Source of the DNA: Tannerella sp.
Lineage (GTDB): Bacteria > Bacteroidota > Bacteroidia > Bacteroidales > Tannerellaceae
Assembly: GCA_031279875.1 (NCBI GenBank)
Contig: JAITHS010000094.1
Location: 1 to 5,448, forward strand
Length of the DNA stretch: 5,448 nucleotides
Direction: 5' to 3'
How positions within the stretch are numbered: the first letter of the stretch is position 1; each line of letters opens with the position of its first letter. The notes under the pieces were generated by a model. That model had not been told where the DNA came from. It did not search any database and was given only the letters and a program-made list of their open reading frames with translations. Shown here piece by piece: positions 1 through 5,448 of this stretch. Position numbers and translations under genes: made by a program.

Positions 1-62
1 TTATCAAATAATTTGGGTTTTACATGACAATGTGTTATATTTATGTGATGTGATGTTTTTAA

Positions 63-249
63 GCAAGGCAGACTCCGTCTATGTTGCCGACTATCCACAA
101 AGAAGGCAAGCCATTGAGATACTACGCATATTAAAGACTATTACAACGAACCTCTTCCAAAACATCCGTTTATGAAATTGCAGTTCCAAAATGGCATGTT
201 AATCAACAAAGAAGTAGCGACGACTATGTATAACAAAAAGAAAAAATAA
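63..249 (+). pseudogene. Unrecognised coding remnant with apparent frameshift (C-terminal fragment)
   Basis: Two reading frames join into one protein-like stretch. From 63 to about 128 one frame reads ...MLPTIHKEGKPLRYYA. From about 127 another continues HIKDYYNEPLPKHPF, then MKLQFQNGMLINKEVATT, ending in a lysine run and a TAA at 247-249. The first frame stops at 132 and the second has a stop at 115, so a one-base shift near 126-130 is needed to join them. The lysine-rich end and the 28-bp gap to the next ATG suggest the tail of a gene once co-transcribed with the HlyD-like remnant that follows. A third frame is open from 2 to 175 but reads less like a protein. I do not recognise the family. 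The joined reading is an inference, and this could be non-coding sequence. Confidence 0.3.
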
Positions 250-398
250 TATCCTTATTTTCACCAACTAAACCCTTATGACCGAAGACGAAACCATTGA
301 CCCCTCAGAAATGAGTGAAGAAGTGCAGGCAATCATTGACCGTATGCCGACGCATTCTATCATTCCTGATCGCAATGACGGACGTAAGCTCCAAACCG

Positions 399-424
399 CT
401 TGCAGGGTTTAAAACCACTGCAAG
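399..424. repeat. Near-perfect inverted repeat CTTGCAG...CTGCAAG
   Basis: CTTGCAG (399-405) is followed by GGTTT, and AAACC then a single A precede CTGCAAG (418-424). The arms match over 12 positions with one unpaired A at 417. The core would leave a small A/T-rich loop. It straddles the premature stop of the HlyD-like remnant. No T-run follows on either strand, so a classical intrinsic terminator is not supported. It could be a scar or end of a small inserted element, or a stem in the 3' region of the trkH transcript. Confidence 0.5.
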
Positions 425-436
425 GGTTCGTGGTAC

Positions 437-482
437 CGTCATTACCTATCGTTTGGTGCTACCATTCATGCCACCAATGACG
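437..482. repeat. Second inverted repeat CGTCATT...AATGACG
   Basis: CGTCATT (437-443) is complementary to AATGACG (476-482). Inside it, GGTG (455-458) can pair with CACC (472-475). The folded form has a large one-sided internal loop (444-454) and a 13-base apical loop. It lies 13 bp after the 399-424 inverted repeat, about 50 bp past the trkH stop on the minus strand. No function can be assigned; such pairings can occur by chance. Confidence 0.35.
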
Positions 483-513
483 AATGCCCTGTACGTTATT
501 GCATAGTGTGAGA

Positions 514-533
514 CAACTCTCAACTCTCAACTA
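514..533. repeat. 7-bp tandem repeat (CAACTCT) abutting the trkH stop codon
   Basis: Two perfect copies of CAACTCT (514-520 and 521-527) and a partial third (CAAC, 528-531) run directly into the trkH stop codon. On the trkH strand this reads TAG then TTGAGAG twice then TTG. The tract is short, but it has the same 7-bp period as the tracts at 3365-3420 and 5294-5321. Confidence 0.6.
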
Positions 534-1988
534 CCGTTTCCAGAAGCCGGGCAGTAGCAGGGTCAAGACGGTAAATATCTCCAACCGTCCGACAATCATC
601 AGGAAGGCGACATACCATTTGGCAAAAATCGGGATATCGTACATATTGCCGCTTTCAAGCAATCCTAACGACGGTCCGACGTTGCTGATGGCTGTCATGG
701 CTGTGCCGAGCGCTTCGTCGAACGTCAATCCGCAGGCAAGCAACAGCGCCCAACTGAACACGATAATCAGCAGATAAACAATCACAAATACATGTACGCG
801 GTGGATAGTTTCTTGCGACACGGCGCGTCCGTTTACCCTTACGGGCAAAATCGCTGTCGGGTGAGTTTGTTTACGAAACTCGTTGAGCATGTTTTTGATT
901 ATAAGCATGGCACGTCCCATTTTGATACCGCCGCTTGTAGAGCCGCCGCAGCCGCATATCATCATCAGTATAACGGCTATAAGCCAGAAAAACTGTCCCC
1001 ATTCAACGTAATCGACCGTTGTAAAGCCTGTTGTAGAAGCAAGCGATATTACCTGAAACGCTCCTTTGCGGACGGATGTGAGGATGTCGATATTTCCGTT
1101 ACGATAGCCGTTGAAAATCAGCACACATATAGTTAACGCTATCATGATGAGGATATAAAATAGAAACCAGCGCGTTTCTTCGTCTTTGCGCAGTTGAGCG
1201 ACATCGCCTTTGAGGGCGAAGAAAAACAGCGGCAATTTGAGACTGCCCAAGCACATTGTCAGCATGAGGATAAACTCGGTATAAGGCGAGTTCCAGAACG
1301 AGACGCCGGCGTTACGGGTCGAATAGCCGCCGGTCGAGATGCTCGACATGGCATGGTTGAGGGCGTCGAACCAGTCCATCGGCCCGGCCCAGAGCAGTAG
1401 TGCCGATATAACTGTAAGCAGGATATAAACGCCCGACAGCCGTTTGGCTACTTCGGTAACGCGCGGTCGGAAGCGGTCGTGAGAGAAGCCCGTCGTTTCC
1501 GAATCGTAGAGATACGACGCTCCGCCACCGAACATCGGCAACAATGCGACGGTAAAGACTATGACCCCGATGCCGCCTTGCCATTGCATCAAACTGCGCC
1601 AGAACAGTATCCCGTGCGGCAGTATGTCGATATTGTTAACAACCGTCGCGCCGGTAGTGGTATAGCCCGACATAGTCTCGAAAAAGGCGTCGGTAACGTC
1701 GGTGATATAGCCGCCGACTATAAAAGGCAGCATCCCGAAGAACGACAGCACGACCCATATAAGGCTTACCGTCAGCATTCCTTCGCGTCGTCCGGCATGA
1801 TATTCGTTGGCTCTGCGTCCTGTGAGGAGCAATATCAGTCCGGTAACGCCCATGATGGCGGAGGAGATAACGAAAGCCGTTTCGTCGCCGTCGCCGTAGA
1901 GGAACGCTATGCCTGTCGCCATCAACAGGAAAACCGTTTCGAGTATCAGGATTGAACCCATCGATTTGATGATAAATTTCCAGTTCAT
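531..1988 (-). CDS. trkH: TrkH-family potassium uptake channel subunit
   Basis: Inner-membrane, potassium-translocating subunit of the Trk system, expected to be gated by TrkA from the cytoplasm. The 485-residue product is close to the usual TrkH length and hydrophobic throughout. It shows the four-fold helix / P-loop / helix plan. The selectivity-filter glycines are visible in each P-loop: TTTGA (G113), STGGYS (G220), STTGFTT (G321) and SNVGPS (G438). Other family marks are WRSLMQWQGGIGVIV at about 130-144, the glycine-rich CGCGGSTSGGIKMGR at about 345-359 (the intramembrane loop region after the third repeat), and the C-terminal GRLEIFTVL...PGFWKR. Probable membrane helices are at about 9-31, 38-56, 71-92, 130-152, 184-201, 236-258, 271-292, 331-348, 397-419 and 455-479. 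The start ATG lies 16 bp after the trkA stop with no Shine-Dalgarno sequence, so it is probably read from the upstream transcript. The frame is intact, with no missing filter residue. Confidence 0.96.
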   Translation of the reverse strand: MNWKFIIKSMGSILILETVFLLMATGIAFLYGDGDETAFVISSAIMGVTGLILLLTGRRANEYHAGRREGMLTVSLIWVVLSFFGMLPFIVGGYITDVTDAFFETMSGYTTTGATVVNNIDILPHGILFWRSLMQWQGGIGVIVFTVALLPMFGGGASYLYDSETTGFSHDRFRPRVTEVAKRLSGVYILLTVISALLLWAGPMDWFDALNHAMSSISTGGYSTRNAGVSFWNSPYTEFILMLTMCLGSLKLPLFFFALKGDVAQLRKDEETRWFLFYILIMIALTICVLIFNGYRNGNIDILTSVRKGAFQVISLASTTGFTTVDYVEWGQFFWLIAVILMMICGCGGSTSGGIKMGRAMLIIKNMLNEFRKQTHPTAILPVRVNGRAVSQETIHRVHVFVIVYLLIIVFSWALLLACGLTFDEALGTAMTAISNVGPSLGLLESGNMYDIPIFAKWYVAFLMIVGRLEIFTVLTLLLPGFWKR

Positions 1989-2004
1989 ATAGTTCGGATA
2001 GAGT

Positions 2005-3348
2005 TCAGTTGAAATAATCTTCTAACCGGTTCATACCGGTATTGATGCAAAATACGATAACGTTATCGCCGGCGAGGATTTGCGTTTCGCCGTCAATCAT
2101 CATCGGCTCGCCTTGCCGTATCAGACCGCCAAGAGTGATGTCGCGCGGCAGTCGCATGTCTTTTACTTTGTGCCGTGTTACTTTCGACTTCTCGCGGGCT
2201 ACGAGTTCGGCTACTTCGGCGTCGGCAAAGGCGAGGCATTTTACGTTTGAAACGTCAACATCAAGCAGCAGTTTGTAGATATGGCTTGCGGTGATGAGTT
2301 TTTTGTTGACTACCGAGCCGATGTCTAACTTCTCGGCCAGCGAGATGTAGTCGATGTTTTCAACTTGCGCAATGGTTTTAAACACTCCGAATCGTTTGGC
2401 GGCAAGACATGCGAGGATGTTTGATTCGGAGTTTTCCGACAGCGCCACAAAAGCCTGTGCATCGCGGATACCTTCCTGAATGAGCAGATTAGGGTCGCGT
2501 GCGTCGCCGTTGATAACAAGCACTTTCGACGGTACTACTTCCGATATGCGAATGCACTTTTCTTTTGATGCTTCGATGATAATAACGTCAATATTATCAG
2601 GCAAATACTGTGTTGTACGGACTGCTATCCTGCCGCCGCCCATGATAACTATTCTCTTGACGTTAACATCTTCTTTTCCTGCTAATTGACGTATTTCGTC
2701 GGTATTATTTTTGAGAGAAGTAAAAAATACTATATCTCCTGCGTGAATGCAATCCTGCCCGCGTGGTATGATAGTTTCGTTATCGCGTTTGATAGCAACG
2801 ATATGATATGTTTTCATGCCGCCTGCCAGCGCAAGTTCTATGAGTTGTTTGCCTGCTATTTGTGCGTTTTCACACACCTTAACGCCTGTCAGCACGATAC
2901 CGCCTCCCGACAAATCCCACAGTTGCCGCGTCCACGGCATTTTCAGCGCCGACACTATTTCTTTTGCGGCAAGCATTTCGGGATAAATCATCGAATCTAT
3001 GCCTGCATTTCGGAAAAACTCCTGATTTTTAGGCAACAGATATTCGTAGTTGTTGATGCGGGCAAGAGTTTTTTGAGCGCCGAGCTTCGACGCCAGCATA
3101 CAGGCGGTAATATTAGCCGTTTCTTCAATCATAACGCTTATAAACAGATCCATACGCGACACTTCGGCCTTTTCGAGATCGGTCAGCGATACGGGATCGC
3201 CGGTGAGCGGCAATATTTCCATCCCTTGTCGTGCGAAAGTAAGTTTGTCGTCATTAGGATCCATCAGGATGATGTCATGTTTCTCGTTCGAGAGCATCTT
3301 CGCCAAATGCGCTCCTACTTCTCCTGCTCCTGCTATAAATATCTTCAT
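2005..3348 (-). CDS. trkA: TrkA, NAD-binding regulatory subunit of Trk potassium uptake
   Basis: Cytoplasmic peripheral protein that binds NAD(H) and/or ATP and gates TrkH. The 447-residue length fits the two-RCK form of TrkA (E. coli TrkA is about 458 residues). The first Rossmann (TrkA_N) domain begins at residue 3 with GAGEVG (7-12), followed by a strand ending in D30 and LTGDPVSLTDLEKA at 48-61. A first TrkA_C lobe covers about 143-225. The second Rossmann domain begins at about 232 with MGGGRIA (236-242), a strand ending in E259, and NGDARDPNLLIQEGI (280-294). The second TrkA_C lobe runs from about 365 to 447. The final position of the second glycine motif is alanine instead of glycine; I recall this as normal for Bacteroidetes TrkA. 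The ATG lies 57 bp after the dxs stop, behind an A/T-rich leader with no Shine-Dalgarno sequence. The dinucleotide preference cannot be decided from sequence by eye. Confidence 0.95.
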   Translation of the reverse strand: MKIFIAGAGEVGAHLAKMLSNEKHDIILMDPNDDKLTFARQGMEILPLTGDPVSLTDLEKAEVSRMDLFISVMIEETANITACMLASKLGAQKTLARINNYEYLLPKNQEFFRNAGIDSMIYPEMLAAKEIVSALKMPWTRQLWDLSGGGIVLTGVKVCENAQIAGKQLIELALAGGMKTYHIVAIKRDNETIIPRGQDCIHAGDIVFFTSLKNNTDEIRQLAGKEDVNVKRIVIMGGGRIAVRTTQYLPDNIDVIIIEASKEKCIRISEVVPSKVLVINGDARDPNLLIQEGIRDAQAFVALSENSESNILACLAAKRFGVFKTIAQVENIDYISLAEKLDIGSVVNKKLITASHIYKLLLDVDVSNVKCLAFADAEVAELVAREKSKVTRHKVKDMRLPRDITLGGLIRQGEPMMIDGETQILAGDNVIVFCINTGMNRLEDYFN

Positions 3349-3364
3349 ATCAATATATTTTAAT

Positions 3365-3420
3365 TAACCATTAATCACTAACCACTAATCACTAACCACT
3401 AATCACTAACCGTTAATCAC
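3365..3420. repeat. Eight tandem heptamers overlapping the 3' end of dxs
   Basis: Eight consecutive 7-mers fill 3365-3420: TAACCAT, TAATCAC, TAACCAC, TAATCAC, TAACCAC, TAATCAC, TAACCGT, TAATCAC. They alternate between TAACCAy-like and TAATCAC forms, so the higher-order unit is 14 bp. On the dxs strand the unit reads GTGATTAGTGGTTA. The last two heptamers (3407-3420) plus base 3406 encode the final Dxs residues V-I-N-G and its TAG stop, so the tract extends into the coding region. It then fills most of the dxs-trkA gap. No hairpin or T-run is seen in it, so it is not an evident terminator. Confidence 0.9.
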
Positions 3421-5262
3421 TGCTGCAATAGCAGCCGCGTTCATTCCGCATTGTAGCATAAGTTCGCTTACCGAGCCGTGTTCGACAAATTTGTCGGGTA
3501 CGCCGATGCGGGTAATTTGCGGTGTGTAGCCGTGTTCGGTCATAAACTCTGCTGTTGCGCTGCCCAAACCGCCTGTACGGACGCCGTTTTCAACTGTAAT
3601 GATACGCTTAAACGTCTTGCCGACATGGTGGAGGATGTCTTCGTCGATAGGTTTGAGATAAATCATGTCATAATGAGCGTCAAACGGACGTAGTGCTTTC
3701 CTGACTTCATTTCCAATCGGTCCTATCGACAGCACGGCCACATCGGTTCCTTCCTGCAAGCAGCGTCCTTTGCCGACGGGCAGCACGTTAAACGGTTGCC
3801 GCCAGTCGCACAACTCGCCCTTGCCGCGAGGATAGCGGATTACGAAAGGAGACGAGCATTCCGTCGCGGCGGTAAACATCAGGTTGCGCAAATCAATCTC
3901 ATTCAACGGCGAGGCGATGATCAATCCCGGTATCGGTCGCATGTATGCAAGGTCGAATACGCCGTGATGTGTTGCTCCGTCTTCGCCTACCAAGCCGGCG
4001 CGGTCGAGGCAAAAAATAACATGCAAACCTTGTATCGCTACATCGTGAATAACCTGATCATAAGCCCGCTGCATAAACGAAGAGTAAATGTTACAGAACG
4101 GTATCAGTCCTTCTTTGGCCATCCCCGCCGAAAACGTTACGGCATGTCCTTCGGCTATTCCGACGTCGAACGACCGCTCCGGAAAACGTTTCATCATATA
4201 TGTCATTGAACATCCCGTCGGCATGGCGGGAGTAACGCCTACAATGCGCTCGTCGGCTTCCGCAAGTTCTACAAGCGTATGACCGAAAACGTCCTGATAC
4301 GGTTGTGGGGCGTTGATGTCGGAAATCACTATCCGTTTGCCGGTGTATTTGTTAAATTTGCCGGGCGCGTGCCATTCCGTTGCCGATTCCTCCGCCGGAG
4401 CATAGCCTTTGCCTTTCTGTGTCCTGATATGCAGCAGTTTAGGGCCTTTCATATCCTTAATATCATTAAGGCGACGTACAAGATTTAGTATGTCATGCCC
4501 GTCGGTAGGCCCAAAATATCTTATACTGAAGCCTTCAAAGAGGTTGTGATTACGCGAAATCAGCGCTTTAAGGCTGTTGTTGAATCGCAGAATATTTTCG
4601 CGCCTGTCTTCAGAGATGATATTCATCCGTCTCAACATTCTGTAAGCATCATAGCGCAGTTTGTTATATGCCTGACTTGTAGTAATATCAACCAAATATT
4701 TGCTGAATCCGCCGACGTTATTGTCGATAGCCATATCGTTGTCGTTGAGGATAATAAGCAAATTGTTAGGATCTATTGAGGCGTTGTTGAGACCTTCGTA
4801 AGCCGGTCCGCCGGTCATTGCTCCGTCTCCGATAACGGCAATTACGTGGCGGTCGGTTTCGTTTTTCAGTTCCGAAGCCGTTGAAATACCCAGCGCGGCA
4901 GAGATCGATATCGACGCATGACCGGCTATGAAAGCGTCATATTCGCTCTCCGCCGGATTGGGAAAGCCGCTGATGCCGCCTGACTTACGCAAAGTGCCGA
5001 ACGTTAACCGTCTGCCTGTCAGTATCTTATGACCGTAAGCCTGATGCCCAACGTCCCACACAATACGGTCATAAGGGGTGTTGAAAACGTAATGCAGCGC
5101 CACAGTCAGTTCTACCGTCCCAAGACTGGCGGCAAGATGACCGGGATTACGCGACAGTTCGTCGATGATAAAATGCCGCAAATCGTCGCAAACATCAGAC
5201 AGTTCGTTAAGTTTCAACGCCCGCAAATCAGCCGGAAAATCTATCTTTTCTAATAGTTTCAT
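3406..5262 (-). CDS. dxs: 1-deoxy-D-xylulose-5-phosphate synthase
   Basis: Cytoplasmic, thiamine-diphosphate- and Mg-dependent enzyme that condenses pyruvate with D-glyceraldehyde 3-phosphate, releasing CO2, to give 1-deoxy-D-xylulose 5-phosphate. This is the first step of the MEP isoprenoid pathway and feeds thiamine and pyridoxal phosphate synthesis. Length is 618 residues (E. coli about 620). The N-terminal domain carries [12 protein letters not shown] (H42), [11 protein letters not shown] (H73), the cofactor/metal motif GDGAMTGG (145-152) and the partner Asn in LNDNDMAI (N173). The middle pyrimidine-binding domain has the catalytic glutamate in [14 protein letters not shown] (E371), FMQRAYDQ (R398, Y401), and [15 protein letters not shown] (D428, H432), with IRYPRGKGE at 476-483. 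The C-terminal transketolase-like domain (about 500-618) includes LKPID and [11 protein letters not shown]. The ATG at 5262 is fixed by an in-frame TAA 22-24 bp upstream. The last four residues lie in a heptamer repeat. First gene of a probable dxs-trkA-trkH operon. Confidence 0.98.
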   Translation of the reverse strand: MKLLEKIDFPADLRALKLNELSDVCDDLRHFIIDELSRNPGHLAASLGTVELTVALHYVFNTPYDRIVWDVGHQAYGHKILTGRRLTFGTLRKSGGISGFPNPAESEYDAFIAGHASISISAALGISTASELKNETDRHVIAVIGDGAMTGGPAYEGLNNASIDPNNLLIILNDNDMAIDNNVGGFSKYLVDITTSQAYNKLRYDAYRMLRRMNIISEDRRENILRFNNSLKALISRNHNLFEGFSIRYFGPTDGHDILNLVRRLNDIKDMKGPKLLHIRTQKGKGYAPAEESATEWHAPGKFNKYTGKRIVISDINAPQPYQDVFGHTLVELAEADERIVGVTPAMPTGCSMTYMMKRFPERSFDVGIAEGHAVTFSAGMAKEGLIPFCNIYSSFMQRAYDQVIHDVAIQGLHVIFCLDRAGLVGEDGATHHGVFDLAYMRPIPGLIIASPLNEIDLRNLMFTAATECSSPFVIRYPRGKGELCDWRQPFNVLPVGKGRCLQEGTDVAVLSIGPIGNEVRKALRPFDAHYDMIYLKPIDEDILHHVGKTFKRIITVENGVRTGGLGSATAEFMTEHGYTPQITRIGVPDKFVEHGSVSELMLQCGMNAAAIAAVING

Positions 5263-5267
5263 AACCG

Positions 5268-5275
5268 CAAAGATA
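5268..5275 (-). promoter_or_regulatory. Probable dxs promoter -7 box (TATCTTTG)
   Basis: On the minus strand, TATCTTTG matches the Bacteroidetes primary-sigma -7 consensus TAnnTTTG. It ends only 5 bases (CGGTT) before the dxs ATG. A start site at the usual short distance downstream would fall at or next to the ATG, giving a leaderless or nearly leaderless mRNA. The expected -33 TTTG/TTG element about 20 bp further up is not evident; that stretch is A/T-rich (heptamer tract). The same transcript probably serves trkA and trkH. Confidence 0.6.
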
Positions 5276-5293
5276 GGTATAAATTATGAATAA

Positions 5294-5321
5294 TTAAGAA
5301 TTAAGAATTAAAAATTAAGAC
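5294..5321. repeat. A/T-rich 7-bp tandem repeat upstream of dxs
   Basis: Four heptamers in a row: TTAAGAA (5294-5300), TTAAGAA (5301-5307), TTAAAAA (5308-5314) and TTAAGAC (5315-5321). A related TTATGAA (5284-5290) precedes them after a 3-base offset. The tract sits where the -33 element and upstream region of the dxs promoter would be. The A/T richness could help promoter activity, but this is inference. Confidence 0.65.
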
Positions 5322-5336
5322 GGACACTAATTACGC

Positions 5337-5448
5337 AGTCCCGCAGGGACGATACTTTATTAACCGGTGACTTTAGTCTCCGGGTAGAGGAGTCATCATA
5401 TCAACAATAGTCCCGCATGGGACGACACTTGATTGCGCCGACGCTTAT
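5337..5448. repeat. REP-like structured repeat, unit about 72 bp, cut by the window end
   Basis: AGTCCCGCAGGGAC (5337-5350) recurs as AGTCCCGCATGGGAC (5409-5423), 72 bp apart, with similarity continuing for another 10-15 bp (CGATACTTTATT versus CGACACTTGATT). Each copy is a small hairpin: GTCCC/GGGAC with loops GCA and GCAT. Between them lies another hairpin: CCGG (5364-5367) pairs with CCGG (5380-5383), then a T/T mismatch, then GAC (5369-5371) pairs with GTC (5376-5378) around a TTTA loop. No gene is seen in 5276-5448. From memory, GTCCC-GGGAC and GGGACTAAAGTCC-type elements are dispersed in Bacteroidetes genomes; this window alone cannot show that. Confidence 0.6.

Larger units (their letters stand above)
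278..508 (+). pseudogene. Decayed N-terminus of a HlyD-like secretion (membrane fusion) protein
   Basis: An ATG at 278 opens a 44-codon frame (stop TAA 410-412) beginning MTEDETIDP and continuing MSEEVQAIIDRMPTH. From memory, this acidic start followed by an 'IIDRMPT' stretch is typical of Bacteroidetes HlyD-family proteins that work with peptide or bacteriocin ABC exporters. In intact members an inner-membrane helix follows at once. Here the sequence turns into a hydrophilic, low-similarity stretch and stops. After the stop, the same frame reads GATIHATNDECPVRY before a second stop at 509-511. That weakly resembles the first beta-strand region of the family (G-x-I-x-x-A-T-N-x-x-P-V). The transmembrane segment and the whole coiled-coil and lipoyl-like part are missing, so no functional protein is expected. 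The family call rests on about 20 residues; the post-stop similarity is tentative. The remnant converges on trkH. Confidence 0.42.

Noticed and set aside
399..424. Rho-independent terminator for the trkH transcript
   Set aside because: There is a stem but no T-run after it on the minus strand, and it is more than 100 bp past the stop codon.
315..506. 63-codon plus-strand frame in the left gene-free region
   Set aside because: It overlaps the HlyD-like remnant in another frame and has no family resemblance or ribosome-binding sequence.
1479..1955. 158-codon plus-strand open frame opposite trkH
   Set aside because: Antisense shadow of the TrkH coding sequence; Arg/Gln/His-rich with no motif.
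2620..2645. GGGRIA in place of GxGxxG in the second Rossmann motif of TrkA
   Set aside because: I recall the same alanine in other Bacteroidetes TrkA proteins, so it is probably lineage-typical and not decay.
2686..3363. 225-codon plus-strand open frame opposite trkA
   Set aside because: It lies wholly antisense to a clear TrkA gene. Its product is Cys/His/Phe-rich with no recognisable domain, as expected from the codon bias of the opposite strand.
3365..3420. CRISPR array
   Set aside because: The repeats are directly abutting 7-mers with no unique spacers, so it is a simple tandem repeat.
4145..4153. Dxs has AEGH where E. coli has AEQH around the catalytic glutamate
   Set aside because: The catalytic Glu and His are kept, and I recall Gly at this position as normal in Bacteroidetes Dxs.
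3796..4209. 137-codon plus-strand open frame opposite dxs
   Set aside because: Antisense to conserved Dxs catalytic regions, with no domain or initiation signal.

Overview
The window looks like a Bacteroidetes (probably Bacteroidales) chromosome segment. The reasons are the Dxs and TrkA sequence flavour, the minus-strand gene order dxs-trkA-trkH, the absence of Shine-Dalgarno sequences before all three genes, a TAnnTTTG-type -7 promoter box in front of dxs, and heptamer repeats between genes. The genus cannot be named from this sequence alone.

Layout from left to right. Positions 1-530 hold no intact gene. They carry degraded plus-strand coding remnants: an unrecognised C-terminal fragment with an apparent frameshift (about 63-249), then the N-terminus of what looks like a HlyD-type secretion protein (278 to about 508) that is broken after about 30 residues. 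Two inverted repeats lie at 399-482. Positions 531-5262 are filled by three intact minus-strand genes, read from right to left: dxs (3406-5262), trkA (2005-3348) and trkH (531-1988). The gaps are 57 bp (dxs-trkA) and 16 bp (trkA-trkH), so one transcript is likely. Positions 5263-5448 hold the probable dxs promoter, an AT-rich heptamer tract, and part of a hairpin-bearing repeat of about 72 bp that runs off the window end.

Working together: Dxs makes 1-deoxy-D-xylulose 5-phosphate, the entry point of the MEP isoprenoid pathway and a precursor of thiamine and pyridoxal phosphate. TrkH is a four-P-loop potassium channel subunit in the inner membrane, and TrkA is its cytoplasmic nucleotide-binding gating partner. 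The link between isoprenoid synthesis and potassium uptake is positional only.

No clearly new multi-gene system is visible. The most interesting non-coding signals are three separate 7-bp-period repeat tracts at gene borders (one encodes the last residues of Dxs), the apparently leaderless dxs promoter, the structured repeat at the right edge, and the decayed secretion-gene remnants at the left.
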